A DNA stretch of 64,000 nucleotides, taken from CAWJAP01 sp963834365 (GTDB lineage Bacteria; Acidobacteriota; Vicinamibacteria; Vicinamibacterales; Vicinamibacteraceae). The translations under genes were made by a program, and so were the position numbers. Of the stretch, positions 1 to 8,890 are shown piece by piece (position 1 is the stretch's first letter; every line of letters starts with the position of its first letter). Location of the stretch: assembly GCA_963834365.1 (NCBI GenBank), contig CAWIBS010000040.1:124001-188000 (forward strand). Direction: 5' to 3'. The notes under the pieces were generated by a model, which did not search any database, was not told the DNA's origin, and saw only the letters and a program-made list of their open reading frames with translations.

Positions 1-333
1 GGAACCGCGCGCGGCGACTCGCTGGCAGCACGCCAGTCGAGCGCCCGGTCGCAGGCGGGGAGTGGAGCGGCCCGGCAACAGGCGAGTCCCGGCACTCGAA
101 GTGCGAGTGCTGGCGCGAGCAGCGTCGGGGCAGACCGCAGCGGCGGCGGAGACCGGGTCGGTAGCCGTGAGGTGTCACCCAGCTCCGGGTCGCGGAGCGG
201 CAGCGCGTTCGGCGGCAGTTCCGGGGGAGGGAGTCACGCCCGGTCCAGCAGCAGCCGTGGCTCTCACAGCTCGGGAGGCTCTCGCGGCGGTGGCGGTCGC
301 GGCGGCGGTGGCGGCGGCGGTCGCCGGAGGTGA
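1..333 (+). CDS. C-terminal tail of a DUF3300-like protein (5' truncated)
   Basis: The frame is open from base 1 to a TGA at 331-333 and encodes about 110 residues of low-complexity Gly/Ser/Arg, ending in long Gly runs and three Arg residues. A Ser/Gly/Arg-rich tail of this type is typical of DUF3300 proteins, and the next gene is a DUF2950 protein, a common partner of DUF3300. The assignment rests on this neighbourhood and composition because the conserved N-terminal domain lies outside the window. Only 3 nt separate its stop from the next start, so the two are probably cotranscribed. Function of the pair is unknown; export to the envelope is likely. Confidence 0.5.
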   Translation, partial: GTARGDSLAARQSSARSQAGSGAARQQASPGTRSASAGASSVGADRSGGGDRVGSREVSPSSGSRSGSAFGGSSGGGSHARSSSSRGSHSSGGSRGGGGRGGGGGGGRRR

Positions 334-336
334 GCG

Positions 337-1272
337 ATGACCATCATGTCGACGTGCGGAATCCTCTGCGCCGGCTCGCTGGCGTTGGCGCTCACGGCCC
401 CGAGTCAATCAGCCCAGAAACCTGCGGCGAGCCAGAAGACCTTCGATACGCCCCAGCAGGCTGCCGAGGCGTTGATTGCGGCGGCTGAAGCGTTCGATGT
501 CGCCGCGCTGGAGAGCATCTTCGGCCCCGATGGTCGCAGTCTTGTCGTGACGCAGGATGCCGTCCAGGACAAGAACCTGGCGCAGGAGTTCGTCGCCAGG
601 GCCCGCGAGCACAAGACCGTGGCACTCGATCCGAAGAACCGGAACCTCGCCATCCTCTCCGTCGGGAAGAACGACTGGCCCCTGCCGGTACCCATCGTCA
701 AGAAGGGCGGCAAGTGGGCGTTCGACGCCAAAGCCGGGGAGCAGGAGATCCTCTATCGACGCATCGGCAGCAACGAGCTGGACGCCATCGAGGTGTGCCG
801 CGGATACGTCGAGGCGCAGCACGAGTATGCGCTCACGACGCGCGAGGCTTCCGGCGTCAACCAGTACGCGCAGCGCATCATCAGCACATCGGGGAAGCAG
901 GATGGCCTGGCCTGGAAGGCCTCGGACGGATCATGGGCGGGTCCCGTCGGCGAGAAGATCGCCCGCGCCATCCAGGAGGGGTATTCAGATCGCGCCGAGC
1001 CCTACCACGGCTACTACTTCAAGGTGCTGAAAGGCCAGGGTCCCGCGGCGCCGCTCGGCGCCATGGACTTCGTCGTCAAGGGCGTGATGATCGGCGGGTT
1101 CGCGCTCGTGGCCTCTCCAGCCGAGTACGGCGTCACCGGCGTGCAGACGTTCATGGTCAGTCACGATGGTGTCGTCTACGAGAAGGACCTCGGACCCGGC
1201 ACGTTGACCGCCTTCAAGACGATGGAACGGTTCGATCCGGACAAGACCTGGAGTCCGGTCGACGTGCCGTAG
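337..1272 (+). CDS. DUF2950 family exported protein
   Basis: A 311-residue protein with an N-terminal hydrophobic signal segment (about residues 5-25, ending near QSAQK) followed by the DUF2950 fold: an N-terminal region with FDTPQQAAEALIAAAE, the LDAIEVCRGYVEAQHEYAL block in the middle and a YHGYYFKVLKGQGPAAP block near residue 225. The start at 337 is preceded by GGAGG at 326-330, overlapping the end of the DUF3300-like gene. DUF2950 has no established biochemical role; a periplasmic or envelope location is inferred from the signal peptide. Length matches the family. Confidence 0.85.
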   Translation: MTIMSTCGILCAGSLALALTAPSQSAQKPAASQKTFDTPQQAAEALIAAAEAFDVAALESIFGPDGRSLVVTQDAVQDKNLAQEFVARAREHKTVALDPKNRNLAILSVGKNDWPLPVPIVKKGGKWAFDAKAGEQEILYRRIGSNELDAIEVCRGYVEAQHEYALTTREASGVNQYAQRIISTSGKQDGLAWKASDGSWAGPVGEKIARAIQEGYSDRAEPYHGYYFKVLKGQGPAAPLGAMDFVVKGVMIGGFALVASPAEYGVTGVQTFMVSHDGVVYEKDLGPGTLTAFKTMERFDPDKTWSPVDVP

Positions 1273-1323
1273 CGCCTGTCGTCGCGACAGCCTGAATTGA
1301 AGGGCTGTCCCGGTTGTCTCTTT

Positions 1324-2262
1324 TTACGGTTGAGCCGACTGCCGGCGCGCATGGGCCGCGAGCACCGCAACGGCGCAACTGCCGATCCTCGACCGCACGC
1401 TGTCGGCGCGACTCGTCAGGATGATGGGCACGCGCGCGCCCAGCACGAGGCCGGCGCTGTCGGCGTTGGCCAGAAAGCTGAGCTGCTTGGCCAGGATGTT
1501 GCCCGACTCGAGGTCCGGCGCGATCAGGATGTCCGGATCGCCTGCCACCTCCGAATGGATGCCCTTCGTCTTCGCAGCCTCGGCGCTGATGGCGTTGTCG
1601 AAGGCCAGCGGGCCATCCAGGATGCCCCCGGTGATCTGCCCCCGCTCGGCCATCTTGCACAGCGCAGCGGCGTCGATCGTGGCGGGCATCTTGGAAGTGA
1701 CGGTCTCGACCGCGGCGAGGATCGCCACCTTCGGGCGTCGCAGGTGCAGCGACACGGCCAGATCGATCGCGTTCTGGCAGATGTCGACCTTGTCCTCGAG
1801 CGACGGCGCAATGGTAATCGCCGCGTCGGTGATGAGCAGGACTTTGTGGTAGGTCGGAACGTCCATGATGAACACGTGGCTGATGCGGCGGCCGGTGCGG
1901 AGCCCCGTCATTCTGGCGACGACTGCCCCGAGCAGCTCGTCGGTGTGCAGGCTCCCCTTCATGAGGAGCTCGGCCTGCCCCAGTCGCACCAACTCCACGG
2001 CCTTGGCCGCCGACGCGTGACTGTGCGGCGTATCGACGATCTCGACCTGCGCGAGATCGATTCCGCCCTGCCGGGCGACCTCGGCGATCTTGGCGGCGGG
2101 GCCGACGAGGATGGGCGTGATCAGCCCCTTCTCGCCGGCTTCGACGGCCCCGGCGAGAGCCGATGCCTCGCAGGGGTGGGCCACGGCCGTCCGCACTGGC
2201 GCCAGACGGCTGCACCGCGCCAACGCGTGCTCGTACTTTCCGGTTCCGGTCGTTCGAGTCAT
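1324..2262 (-). CDS. pta: Phosphate acetyl/butyryltransferase family protein
   Basis: This 312-residue protein belongs to the phosphotransacetylase family (PTA_PTB), which interconverts acyl-CoA plus phosphate with acyl phosphate plus CoA. Diagnostic stretches are ITPILVGP near residue 50, LLMKGSLHTDELL near 100, RTGRRISHVFIMD near 125 and DGPLAFDNAIS near residue 218. The size is that of short single-domain Pta/Ptb enzymes. It is divergent from the pyruvate:ferredoxin oxidoreductase run, which supports acetyl-CoA as substrate for substrate-level phosphorylation, although butyryl-CoA cannot be excluded. A GGGGGAGT Shine-Dalgarno sits just upstream of ATG 2262. No acetate or butyrate kinase gene is seen in the window. 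Confidence 0.85.
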   Translation of the reverse strand: MTRTTGTGKYEHALARCSRLAPVRTAVAHPCEASALAGAVEAGEKGLITPILVGPAAKIAEVARQGGIDLAQVEIVDTPHSHASAAKAVELVRLGQAELLMKGSLHTDELLGAVVARMTGLRTGRRISHVFIMDVPTYHKVLLITDAAITIAPSLEDKVDICQNAIDLAVSLHLRRPKVAILAAVETVTSKMPATIDAAALCKMAERGQITGGILDGPLAFDNAISAEAAKTKGIHSEVAGDPDILIAPDLESGNILAKQLSFLANADSAGLVLGARVPIILTSRADSVRSRIGSCAVAVLAAHARRQSAQP

Positions 2263-2538
2263 ACTCCCCCCGTCATATCGTCCGCGAGTCGAACCGCGTC
2301 CGCCCCGTCGCCAGGATGCGGGACCGAGAATAGATGAGGTCAGCGAGGATCCGCTATTGCCCCTTGGTCCAACGACCCATGCGTCCAGCGGTCACGCCTC
2401 GTCAGAAATCACCGAACGGGTTCGACTCGGGCGCGCCGCGGTCGTTCACCGTGTAGCACCAAAGGCCGATAGACGCACGGGATGGCCTCCCGTACCATCA
2501 CCCGCAACTCGTGAGACTTGGCCCGGGGCACGGGCCGG

Positions 2539-4239
2539 ATGGGAGCATCCGTGAGTCTCGCACCGAAGGATCTGACGCCGGTCTACCAGGACACGATTGG
2601 CAAGGGCGCCGGCGCGCGTCGCTGGCAGAGGCCTGTCTACGTCGATCATCTCCCGCCGTGCAACCACGCGTGCCCGGCGGGAGAGAACATCCAGGCATGG
2701 CTGGCGCTGGCACAGGCCGGGGAGTACGAGCAGGCCTGGCGGAAGTACATGGAGGAGAACCCCCTCCCCGGCACGCACGGCCGCGCCTGCTACCACCCCT
2801 GCGAAGGCGCCTGCAATCGTAAGTTCCTCGATCAGGCCGTCTCGATCCATTCGCTCGACCGGTTCCTCGGCGATCTCGCCAACGAGAAGGGCTGGACGAT
2901 CGCCGCCGGCGAGCCCACCGGCAAGCGGGTGCTCGTCGTCGGCGCCGGCCCGGCCGGGCTGTCGTGCGCCTACCAGTTGCGGCGCCTGGGACACGCGGTC
3001 GAGATCCGCGATGCGAACGCCGAGCCCGGCGGCATGATGCACTACGGGATTCCGGCGTACCGGCTGCCGCGTGCGGGGCTCGACCTGGAAATTGCGCGCA
3101 TCGAGGCGATGGGCGTGACGATCGTTCGCAACGCCCGCGTCAACGACGTGCTCGCCGAGAAGGCGGCGGGGTCGTTCGACGCCGTGTTCCTGGGGATTGG
3201 CGCCCAGGTGGCCAACCACCTGGATATTCCAGCCATGGACGGCGGCAAGATCATCGACGCCGTCACGCTCATGGAGCAGGTGGAAAAGGGCCGGGCGCCG
3301 GCGCTCGGGCGCGTGGTCAGCATCGTCGGCGGCGGCAACACCGCGATGGATGCGGCGCGGATCGCCAAGCGGCTGGGCGCCGAAGAGGCCGTGCTGATCT
3401 TCCGCTTCGACAAGGATCAGATGGAGGCCCATCCCTACGAAGCCATGGAAGCCTTCGCCGAAGGCGTGAAGATCAAGTGGCTGTCCACGATCAAGCAGTT
3501 CGGTGAGGACGAGATCGTCGTCGAGCAGATGGAGATGCTGCCGGATGGTTCGGGCTGCGTCGGCACCGGTCAGTTCCAGACGCTCAAGACCGATTCGCTG
3601 GTGCTCGCGGTCGGCCAGCATGCCGACGTCGAGTTCCTGAAGAAGGTGCCCGAGATTCGCATCGGCCGCGGCAACATTGTCGAAGTGGACGCAGCCATGC
3701 GCGCGAGCGCCGGGATCTTCGCCGGCGGCGACATGATCGGCGGGCCACGGACCATGACCGCCGCAGTCGGCCACGGCAAGAAGGCGGCACGCCACATCGA
3801 CGCGTGGCTGCAGGGACGCGTCTACGAGAAGCCGCCGCCGCATCCGCCGATTCCATACGAGGAGCTCAATCTCACCGTCTTCCTCGACGCGGCGCGCCGC
3901 GAGCAGGCCGAGATGCCGGTGGCGAAGCGCACCGGATTCGACGAGATCGTGGCCGGCCTCTCGGAGCCCGAAGCGCGCTACGAAGCCACGCGGTGCCTCT
4001 CCTGCGGCAACTGCTTCGAGTGCGACAACTGCTACGCGGCCTGCCCGGAGCAGGCGATCGTCAGGCTCGGGAAGGGCCGCTTCTACCGGGTGGAGTTCGA
4101 TCTGTGCACAGGGTGCGCCGCCTGTTTCGAGCAGTGCCCGTGTCACGCGATCGACATGGTCCCCGAGCCCATGGTCGAGGGCCCGCCCGGCCGCGTGAAC
4201 GTGGAGAAGGTACCCGCTCGCTTCACCGTCCGAGCGTAG
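2539..4239 (+). CDS. GltD-like NAD(P)H oxidoreductase with C-terminal 2x[4Fe-4S] ferredoxin domain
   Basis: About 566 residues. The N-terminal Fe-S domain of glutamate-synthase small subunits is seen as CNHACPAGENIQAWL and CYHPCEGACNR; an FAD site follows (VLVVGAGPAGLSCAYQL), then an NAD(P) site (SIVGGGNTAMDAARIA). The C-terminus carries a Cys-rich segment CLSCGNCFECDNCYAACP and CTGCAACFEQCP, a fused ferredoxin-like domain. No GltB large subunit is nearby; the protein precedes NifJ by 39 nt, so electron exchange between ferredoxin or PFOR and NAD(P)H is a better hypothesis than glutamate synthesis. The start is uncertain: ATG 2539, GTG 2551 and an upstream TTG 2518 are all in frame, and conserved sequence begins near SLAPKDLTPVYQD. 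Confidence 0.85.
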   Translation: MGASVSLAPKDLTPVYQDTIGKGAGARRWQRPVYVDHLPPCNHACPAGENIQAWLALAQAGEYEQAWRKYMEENPLPGTHGRACYHPCEGACNRKFLDQAVSIHSLDRFLGDLANEKGWTIAAGEPTGKRVLVVGAGPAGLSCAYQLRRLGHAVEIRDANAEPGGMMHYGIPAYRLPRAGLDLEIARIEAMGVTIVRNARVNDVLAEKAAGSFDAVFLGIGAQVANHLDIPAMDGGKIIDAVTLMEQVEKGRAPALGRVVSIVGGGNTAMDAARIAKRLGAEEAVLIFRFDKDQMEAHPYEAMEAFAEGVKIKWLSTIKQFGEDEIVVEQMEMLPDGSGCVGTGQFQTLKTDSLVLAVGQHADVEFLKKVPEIRIGRGNIVEVDAAMRASAGIFAGGDMIGGPRTMTAAVGHGKKAARHIDAWLQGRVYEKPPPHPPIPYEELNLTVFLDAARREQAEMPVAKRTGFDEIVAGLSEPEARYEATRCLSCGNCFECDNCYAACPEQAIVRLGKGRFYRVEFDLCTGCAACFEQCPCHAIDMVPEPMVEGPPGRVNVEKVPARFTVRA

Positions 4240-4278
4240 ACTGTCCCACCGAGATCGTCTGCTGAGGGAGGGGGTCGC

Positions 4279-7200
4279 ATGTCCGGGAAGTCGGTCGTCA
4301 TGGACGGCAACACGGCGGCCGCCCACATCGCCTATCGCGTCAACGAGGTCTGCGCGATCTTCCCGATCACCCCCTCGTCGACGATGGCGGAACTGGCCGA
4401 CGCCTGGGCCGCCCGGGGGCTCACCAACATCTGGGGGCAGATTCCGGTCATCCAGCAGATGCAGTCGGAGGGCGGCGCAGCCGGCGCCGTGCATGGCGCG
4501 CTCCAGAGCGGCGCCCTCACCACGACCTTCACGGCGTCACAGGGACTCCTGTTGATGCTGCCCAACATGTACAAGATCGCGGGCGAGCTGACGTCCTGCG
4601 TCCTCCATGTTGCGGCGCGATCGATCGCGACCCAGGCCCTGTCGATCTTCGGCGATCACTCCGACGTGATGAGCGCCCGCATGATCGGCTTCGCGATGCT
4701 GGCCGCATCGTCGGTGCAGGAATCGCACGATCTGGCGCTCGTCGCCCAGGTGGCCACCCTCGAGGCGCGCGTGCCGGTCCTCTTCTACTTCGACGGCTTC
4801 CGCACCTCGCACGAGGAGAACACGATCACGCTGATTCCCGACGAGCAGATCAGGGCGGCGATCGACGACGACCTGGTGCGCGCCCACCGGGCCCGCGCCC
4901 TGACGCCGGAGCGGCCGGTCATCCGGGGCACCGCCCACAACCCCGACACGTTCTTCCAGGCCCGCGAGTCGGCGAACCCCTACTACGCCCGTGTGCCCGA
5001 CATCGTGCAACGCGCGATGGATCGGGTGGCTGCCCTGACCGGCCGACCGCATCGTCTGTTCCGCTACAGCGGCCATCCCGAGGCGGAACGGGTCGCGATC
5101 GTCATCGGCTCGGCCTTCGAAGTGCTCGACGAGACCGTGGCGTGGCTGAACGCGCACGGGGAGAAGGTCGGCGTGCTGCACGTGGCGCTCTACCGCCCCT
5201 GGGACGCCGAGCGCTTCCGCGCCGCACTGCCGCCGACCGTGACTCGGATTGTTGCGCTCGATCGCACGAAAGAAGTCGGCGCGCCTGGCGAACCGCTGTA
5301 TCTCGACGTCGTGACCACGTTCGCGGAGGCGCTCGCCGCCGGACGCATCGCCTCGATGCCGATCGTCGTCGGCGGACGGTACGGCTTGTCGTCCAAGGAT
5401 TTCGATCCGGCGATGGCCAAGGCGGTCTTCGACGAGCTGAAGCAGCCCGCCCCGAAGCACGGCTTCACGGTCGGGATCACCGACGACGTGTCACACACCA
5501 GCCTGGCGGTGGACGCGAGCTTCGACATCGAGCCGCCGGACGTCGTGCGGGCGCTGTTCTTCGGGCTCGGCGCCGACGGCACGGTCGGCGCGAACAAGAA
5601 CTCGACGAAGATCCTGGCTGCGGACTCCGGCCGCCATGCCCAGGGCTATTTCGTCTACGACTCGAAGAAGTCCGGGTCCTACACGGTCTCGCACCTGCGC
5701 TTCGGCCCGCGGCCGATCCGCGCGCCGTACCTGCTGAAGTCGGCGAACTTCGTCGGCATCCACAAATTCGACTTCCTCTACAAGCTCGACACGCTGGCGG
5801 CGGCGGCGCCGGGCGCCACGGTCCTGATCAACAGCCCGTATGCTTCGGACGAGGTCTGGAACGAGCTGCCGCGCGACGTGCAGCAGCAACTCATCGACAA
5901 GAAGCTCGTGCTCCACGTGATCGACGCGTCACGCGTCGCCTCCGGTCTCGGCCTGGGATCCCGCGTGAACACGATCCTGCAGACCTGCTTCTTCGCCCTG
6001 TCCGGCGTGATGCCCCGCGACAAGGCGATCGAGGCGATCAAGCAGGCGACCGAAAAGACCTATGCCAGGAAGGGCAAGGAGATCGTTCAGAAGAACTTCG
6101 CCGCCATCGACAACGCCCTGGAGAACCTGCACGAGGTCGCCGTTCCGGAGAAGGCGGCCGGCTCGAAGATGCGCCTGACCCTGGTCCCGGACTCGGCCCC
6201 GGACTTCGTCCGCAACGTGACGGCGACCATCCTGGCGATGCGCGGCGACACGCTTCCCGTGAGCGCGCTCCCGGTGGACGGCACGTATCCCACCGGGACG
6301 GCCCGCTACGAGAAGCGGAACATTGCCGATGAGGTCCCGGTCTGGGAATCCGACCTCTGCATCCAGTGCGGCCAGTGCGCCATCGTCTGTCCGCACAGCG
6401 TGATTCGGGCCAAGTCCTACGACGAGAGCCGGCTTGCGGGGGCGCCGGCGGCCTTCAAGGCCGCGCCGATCAACGCGCGCGGCTATCCCGACTCGCGCTT
6501 CACCCTGCAGATCTACGTCGAGGACTGCACCGGGTGCGGCGTGTGCGTGGAGAACTGCCCGGCGCACAGCCCCACCGACGCCGCCGTCAAGGCGATCAAC
6601 ATGAAGGACCGTCTCGCGCATCTCGAGGCCGGCCGTGAGAGCGTCCGCTTCTTCGAAGCGCTGCCCTGGGCCGACCGCACGCGGGTGAACTTCGCCAACG
6701 TGCGCGGAGTGCAGTTCCTGGAGCCGCTGTTCGAGTTCTCGGGCGCCTGCGCCGGCTGCGGCGAGACGCCGTATCTCAAGCTGATCTCCCAGCTCTTCGG
6801 CGATCGGCTCCAGATCGCCAACGCGACCGGCTGCTCGTCGATCTACGGCGCGAACCTGCCGACGACGCCGTGGGCGGCGAACGCGGAGGGGCGCGGACCA
6901 GCGTGGTCGAACTCGCTCTTCGAAGACAACGCCGAGTTCGGGCTCGGCTATCGCCTCGCCATCGACAGTCAGACGGCGCAGGCGCGAGCGCTGGCGCAGA
7001 AGCTCGCGCCACGCATCGGCGAGGACCTGGTGACGGCCGTCCTCCAGGCGCCGCAGGTGACCGAGTCGGACTTCCGCGTCCAGCGCCAGCGCGTGGCCGC
7101 GCTGAAGACCGTCCTGGCGGGCGCGACCGATCCCGACGCGGTCAACCTCGTCGCGCTCGCCGACTTCCTGGTGCGGCGATCCGTCTGGATCGTCGGCGGC

Positions 7201-7860
7201 GACGGCTGGGCCTACGACATCGACTACGGCGGGCTCGACCACGTCCTCGCCTCGGGCAAGAACGTCAACATCCTCGTCCTCGACACCGAGGTCTACTCGA
7301 ACACCGGCGGCCAGGCGTCGAAGGCGACGCCGCTCGGCGCCCTGGCGAAGTTCGCCTCGGCAGGCAAGACCACCGCGCGCAAGGATCTGGCGATGATGGC
7401 GATCGCCTACGGCAACGTCTACGTCGCGCAGATCGCCATGGGCGCGAACAACGAGCAGGCGCTGGTGGCGATGCGCGAGGCGGAGGCCTACAGCGGAACC
7501 TCCCTCGTCCTGGCGTACTCGCAGTGCATCGCCCACGGCATCGACATGCGCCACGGCATGAAGCAGGCGGCGCGCGCGGTCGCCTGCGGCCACTGGCCGC
7601 TGTTCCGCTACGACCCGACCATGCGGGGGCGAGGCATGAATCCCTTCCGGCTCGACTCGCCGCGGCCGCGTATTCCGCTCGCCGAGTACCGCTACAACGA
7701 GGTCCGCTTCAAGGCGCTGACCCAGACACACCCGGACGCGGCGAAACGGATGCTCGACCAGGCACAGCGCGGCGTCGAGGAGCGCTACCGGCTGTACGAA
7801 GACCTCGCCGCCCGGGACGGCAGCCGGTTCCACCCGCACTGGCAGGACGTCTCATCATGA
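4279..7860 (+). CDS. nifJ: Pyruvate:ferredoxin (flavodoxin) oxidoreductase
   Basis: A 1193-residue single-chain enzyme oxidising pyruvate with CoA to acetyl-CoA, CO2 and reduced ferredoxin. Domain order matches NifJ: N-terminal pyrimidine-binding domain (NEVCAIFPITPSSTMAEL), domains II and III, EKR region, then two [4Fe-4S] motifs at about residues 694 (CIQCGQCAIVCP) and 751 (CTGCGVCVENCP), the proximal-cluster/TPP domain with CAGCGET at 824, and the TPP diphosphate site GDGWAYDID near 974 followed by LDTEVYSNTGGQASK. Length is standard. Its stop TGA overlaps the ATG of the next gene, so translational coupling is likely. Cytoplasmic. Confidence 0.97.
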   Translation: MSGKSVVMDGNTAAAHIAYRVNEVCAIFPITPSSTMAELADAWAARGLTNIWGQIPVIQQMQSEGGAAGAVHGALQSGALTTTFTASQGLLLMLPNMYKIAGELTSCVLHVAARSIATQALSIFGDHSDVMSARMIGFAMLAASSVQESHDLALVAQVATLEARVPVLFYFDGFRTSHEENTITLIPDEQIRAAIDDDLVRAHRARALTPERPVIRGTAHNPDTFFQARESANPYYARVPDIVQRAMDRVAALTGRPHRLFRYSGHPEAERVAIVIGSAFEVLDETVAWLNAHGEKVGVLHVALYRPWDAERFRAALPPTVTRIVALDRTKEVGAPGEPLYLDVVTTFAEALAAGRIASMPIVVGGRYGLSSKDFDPAMAKAVFDELKQPAPKHGFTVGITDDVSHTSLAVDASFDIEPPDVVRALFFGLGADGTVGANKNSTKILAADSGRHAQGYFVYDSKKSGSYTVSHLRFGPRPIRAPYLLKSANFVGIHKFDFLYKLDTLAAAAPGATVLINSPYASDEVWNELPRDVQQQLIDKKLVLHVIDASRVASGLGLGSRVNTILQTCFFALSGVMPRDKAIEAIKQATEKTYARKGKEIVQKNFAAIDNALENLHEVAVPEKAAGSKMRLTLVPDSAPDFVRNVTATILAMRGDTLPVSALPVDGTYPTGTARYEKRNIADEVPVWESDLCIQCGQCAIVCPHSVIRAKSYDESRLAGAPAAFKAAPINARGYPDSRFTLQIYVEDCTGCGVCVENCPAHSPTDAAVKAINMKDRLAHLEAGRESVRFFEALPWADRTRVNFANVRGVQFLEPLFEFSGACAGCGETPYLKLISQLFGDRLQIANATGCSSIYGANLPTTPWAANAEGRGPAWSNSLFEDNAEFGLGYRLAIDSQTAQARALAQKLAPRIGEDLVTAVLQAPQVTESDFRVQRQRVAALKTVLAGATDPDAVNLVALADFLVRRSVWIVGGDGWAYDIDYGGLDHVLASGKNVNILVLDTEVYSNTGGQASKATPLGALAKFASAGKTTARKDLAMMAIAYGNVYVAQIAMGANNEQALVAMREAEAYSGTSLVLAYSQCIAHGIDMRHGMKQAARAVACGHWPLFRYDPTMRGRGMNPFRLDSPRPRIPLAEYRYNEVRFKALTQTHPDAAKRMLDQAQRGVEERYRLYEDLAARDGSRFHPHWQDVSS

Positions 7861-8864
7861 ACCTCTCGACACGGTATCTCGGCCTGACGCTCGCGCATCC
7901 GATTGTCGCCTCGGCGTCGCCGCTCTCCACCACTCTCGACGGCATGCGAAGTCTCGAGGATGGCGGCGCCGCTGCGGTCGTGATGTCGTCGCTCTACGAG
8001 GAGCAGATCCGGGCCGAGGACACGGCCTACGCGCGCTACACGGAGCAGGGCTCGGACAGTCAGCCCGAGGCGGGTTCCTACTTTCCCGAGCTCGCCGACT
8101 ACGACGGCGGGGTCTCGGGACATCTCGAGACGCTGCATCGCGCGACCCAGGCGCTCGACATTCCGGTCATCGCCAGCCTCAACGGCACGACCACCGGAGG
8201 ATGGATCGAGCACGCCGCCCGTCTCGAGCAGGCGGGAGCCGCGGCGATCGAGCTCAACATCTACTCGGTGCCGGTCGATGCGGCCGTCACCGGCGCCGAG
8301 GTCGAGCGACGCTGTCTGGACGTCGTCCGGCAAGTCAAATCGAGCGTGCGCGTTCCCATCTCCGTCAAGCTTGCTCCCTATTTCAGCTCCCTGCCGCACA
8401 TGGCGGCCGAACTGGTTCGCGCCGGTGCGGACGGTCTGGTGCTCTTCAATCGCTTCTACGCCCCCGACATCGACCTCGCCACGCTCCGCGTGACGAGCAG
8501 CCTCCCGTTGTCCACCCCCGCCGAGTTGCCGCTCTCGCTGGTGTGGATTGGGCTCCTGTCGCGGCGCGTCACGTGCTCGCTGGCGGCCAGCCGTGGCGTC
8601 GAAACCGAGGTCGAGGTCGTGAAGTACCTGCTGGCCGGCGCCGACGTCGTCATGACGACCTCGGCCCTGCTGCGGCACGGACCGCAGCACATCGCGACGA
8701 TGCGGGGCGGGCTGGAGCGCTGGCTCTTCGAGAACCGCTTCGACTCGGTTGACGCGATCCGCGGCCTCAAGGACGCGACGCACGTCGAGGACGTCGCGGC
8801 GCTCATCCGGGCCCAGTACGTGGCCACCCTCACCGACTACTTGCCCGGAAAGCTCGTCCAGTAG
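7857..8864 (+). CDS. Dihydroorotate dehydrogenase-like flavoprotein linked to PFOR
   Basis: A 335-residue TIM-barrel FMN protein of the dihydroorotate dehydrogenase-like family (MNLSTRYLGLTLAHPIVASASPLS, VIASLNGTTTGGWIEHAARLE, ISVKLAPYFSSLPHMAAELV, ADVVMTTSALLRHG). The usual PyrD segment N-x-S-C-P-N is replaced by NIYSVP, so true dihydroorotate oxidation is doubtful. Such PyrD-like proteins are often found directly after NifJ; the start overlaps the nifJ stop by 4 nt (ATGA). I infer a redox role connected to pyruvate oxidation or ferredoxin, not pyrimidine synthesis. The actual substrate is unknown. Confidence 0.85.
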   Translation: MNLSTRYLGLTLAHPIVASASPLSTTLDGMRSLEDGGAAAVVMSSLYEEQIRAEDTAYARYTEQGSDSQPEAGSYFPELADYDGGVSGHLETLHRATQALDIPVIASLNGTTTGGWIEHAARLEQAGAAAIELNIYSVPVDAAVTGAEVERRCLDVVRQVKSSVRVPISVKLAPYFSSLPHMAAELVRAGADGLVLFNRFYAPDIDLATLRVTSSLPLSTPAELPLSLVWIGLLSRRVTCSLAASRGVETEVEVVKYLLAGADVVMTTSALLRHGPQHIATMRGGLERWLFENRFDSVDAIRGLKDATHVEDVAALIRAQYVATLTDYLPGKLVQ

Positions 8865-8890
8865 GGCGCGCCGGGGACGGAGACACCTGC

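Noticed and set aside
1276..1290. Terminator hairpin CTGTCG-TCG-CGACAG between DUF2950 and pta
   Set aside because: The stem is only six pairs and no T-tract follows on either strand at the right distance, so I did not list it as a terminator.
2539..4239. Glutamate synthase small subunit (GltD) in the strict sense
   Set aside because: No GltB partner is adjacent, there is an additional C-terminal Cys-rich ferredoxin domain, and the gene is clustered with nifJ.
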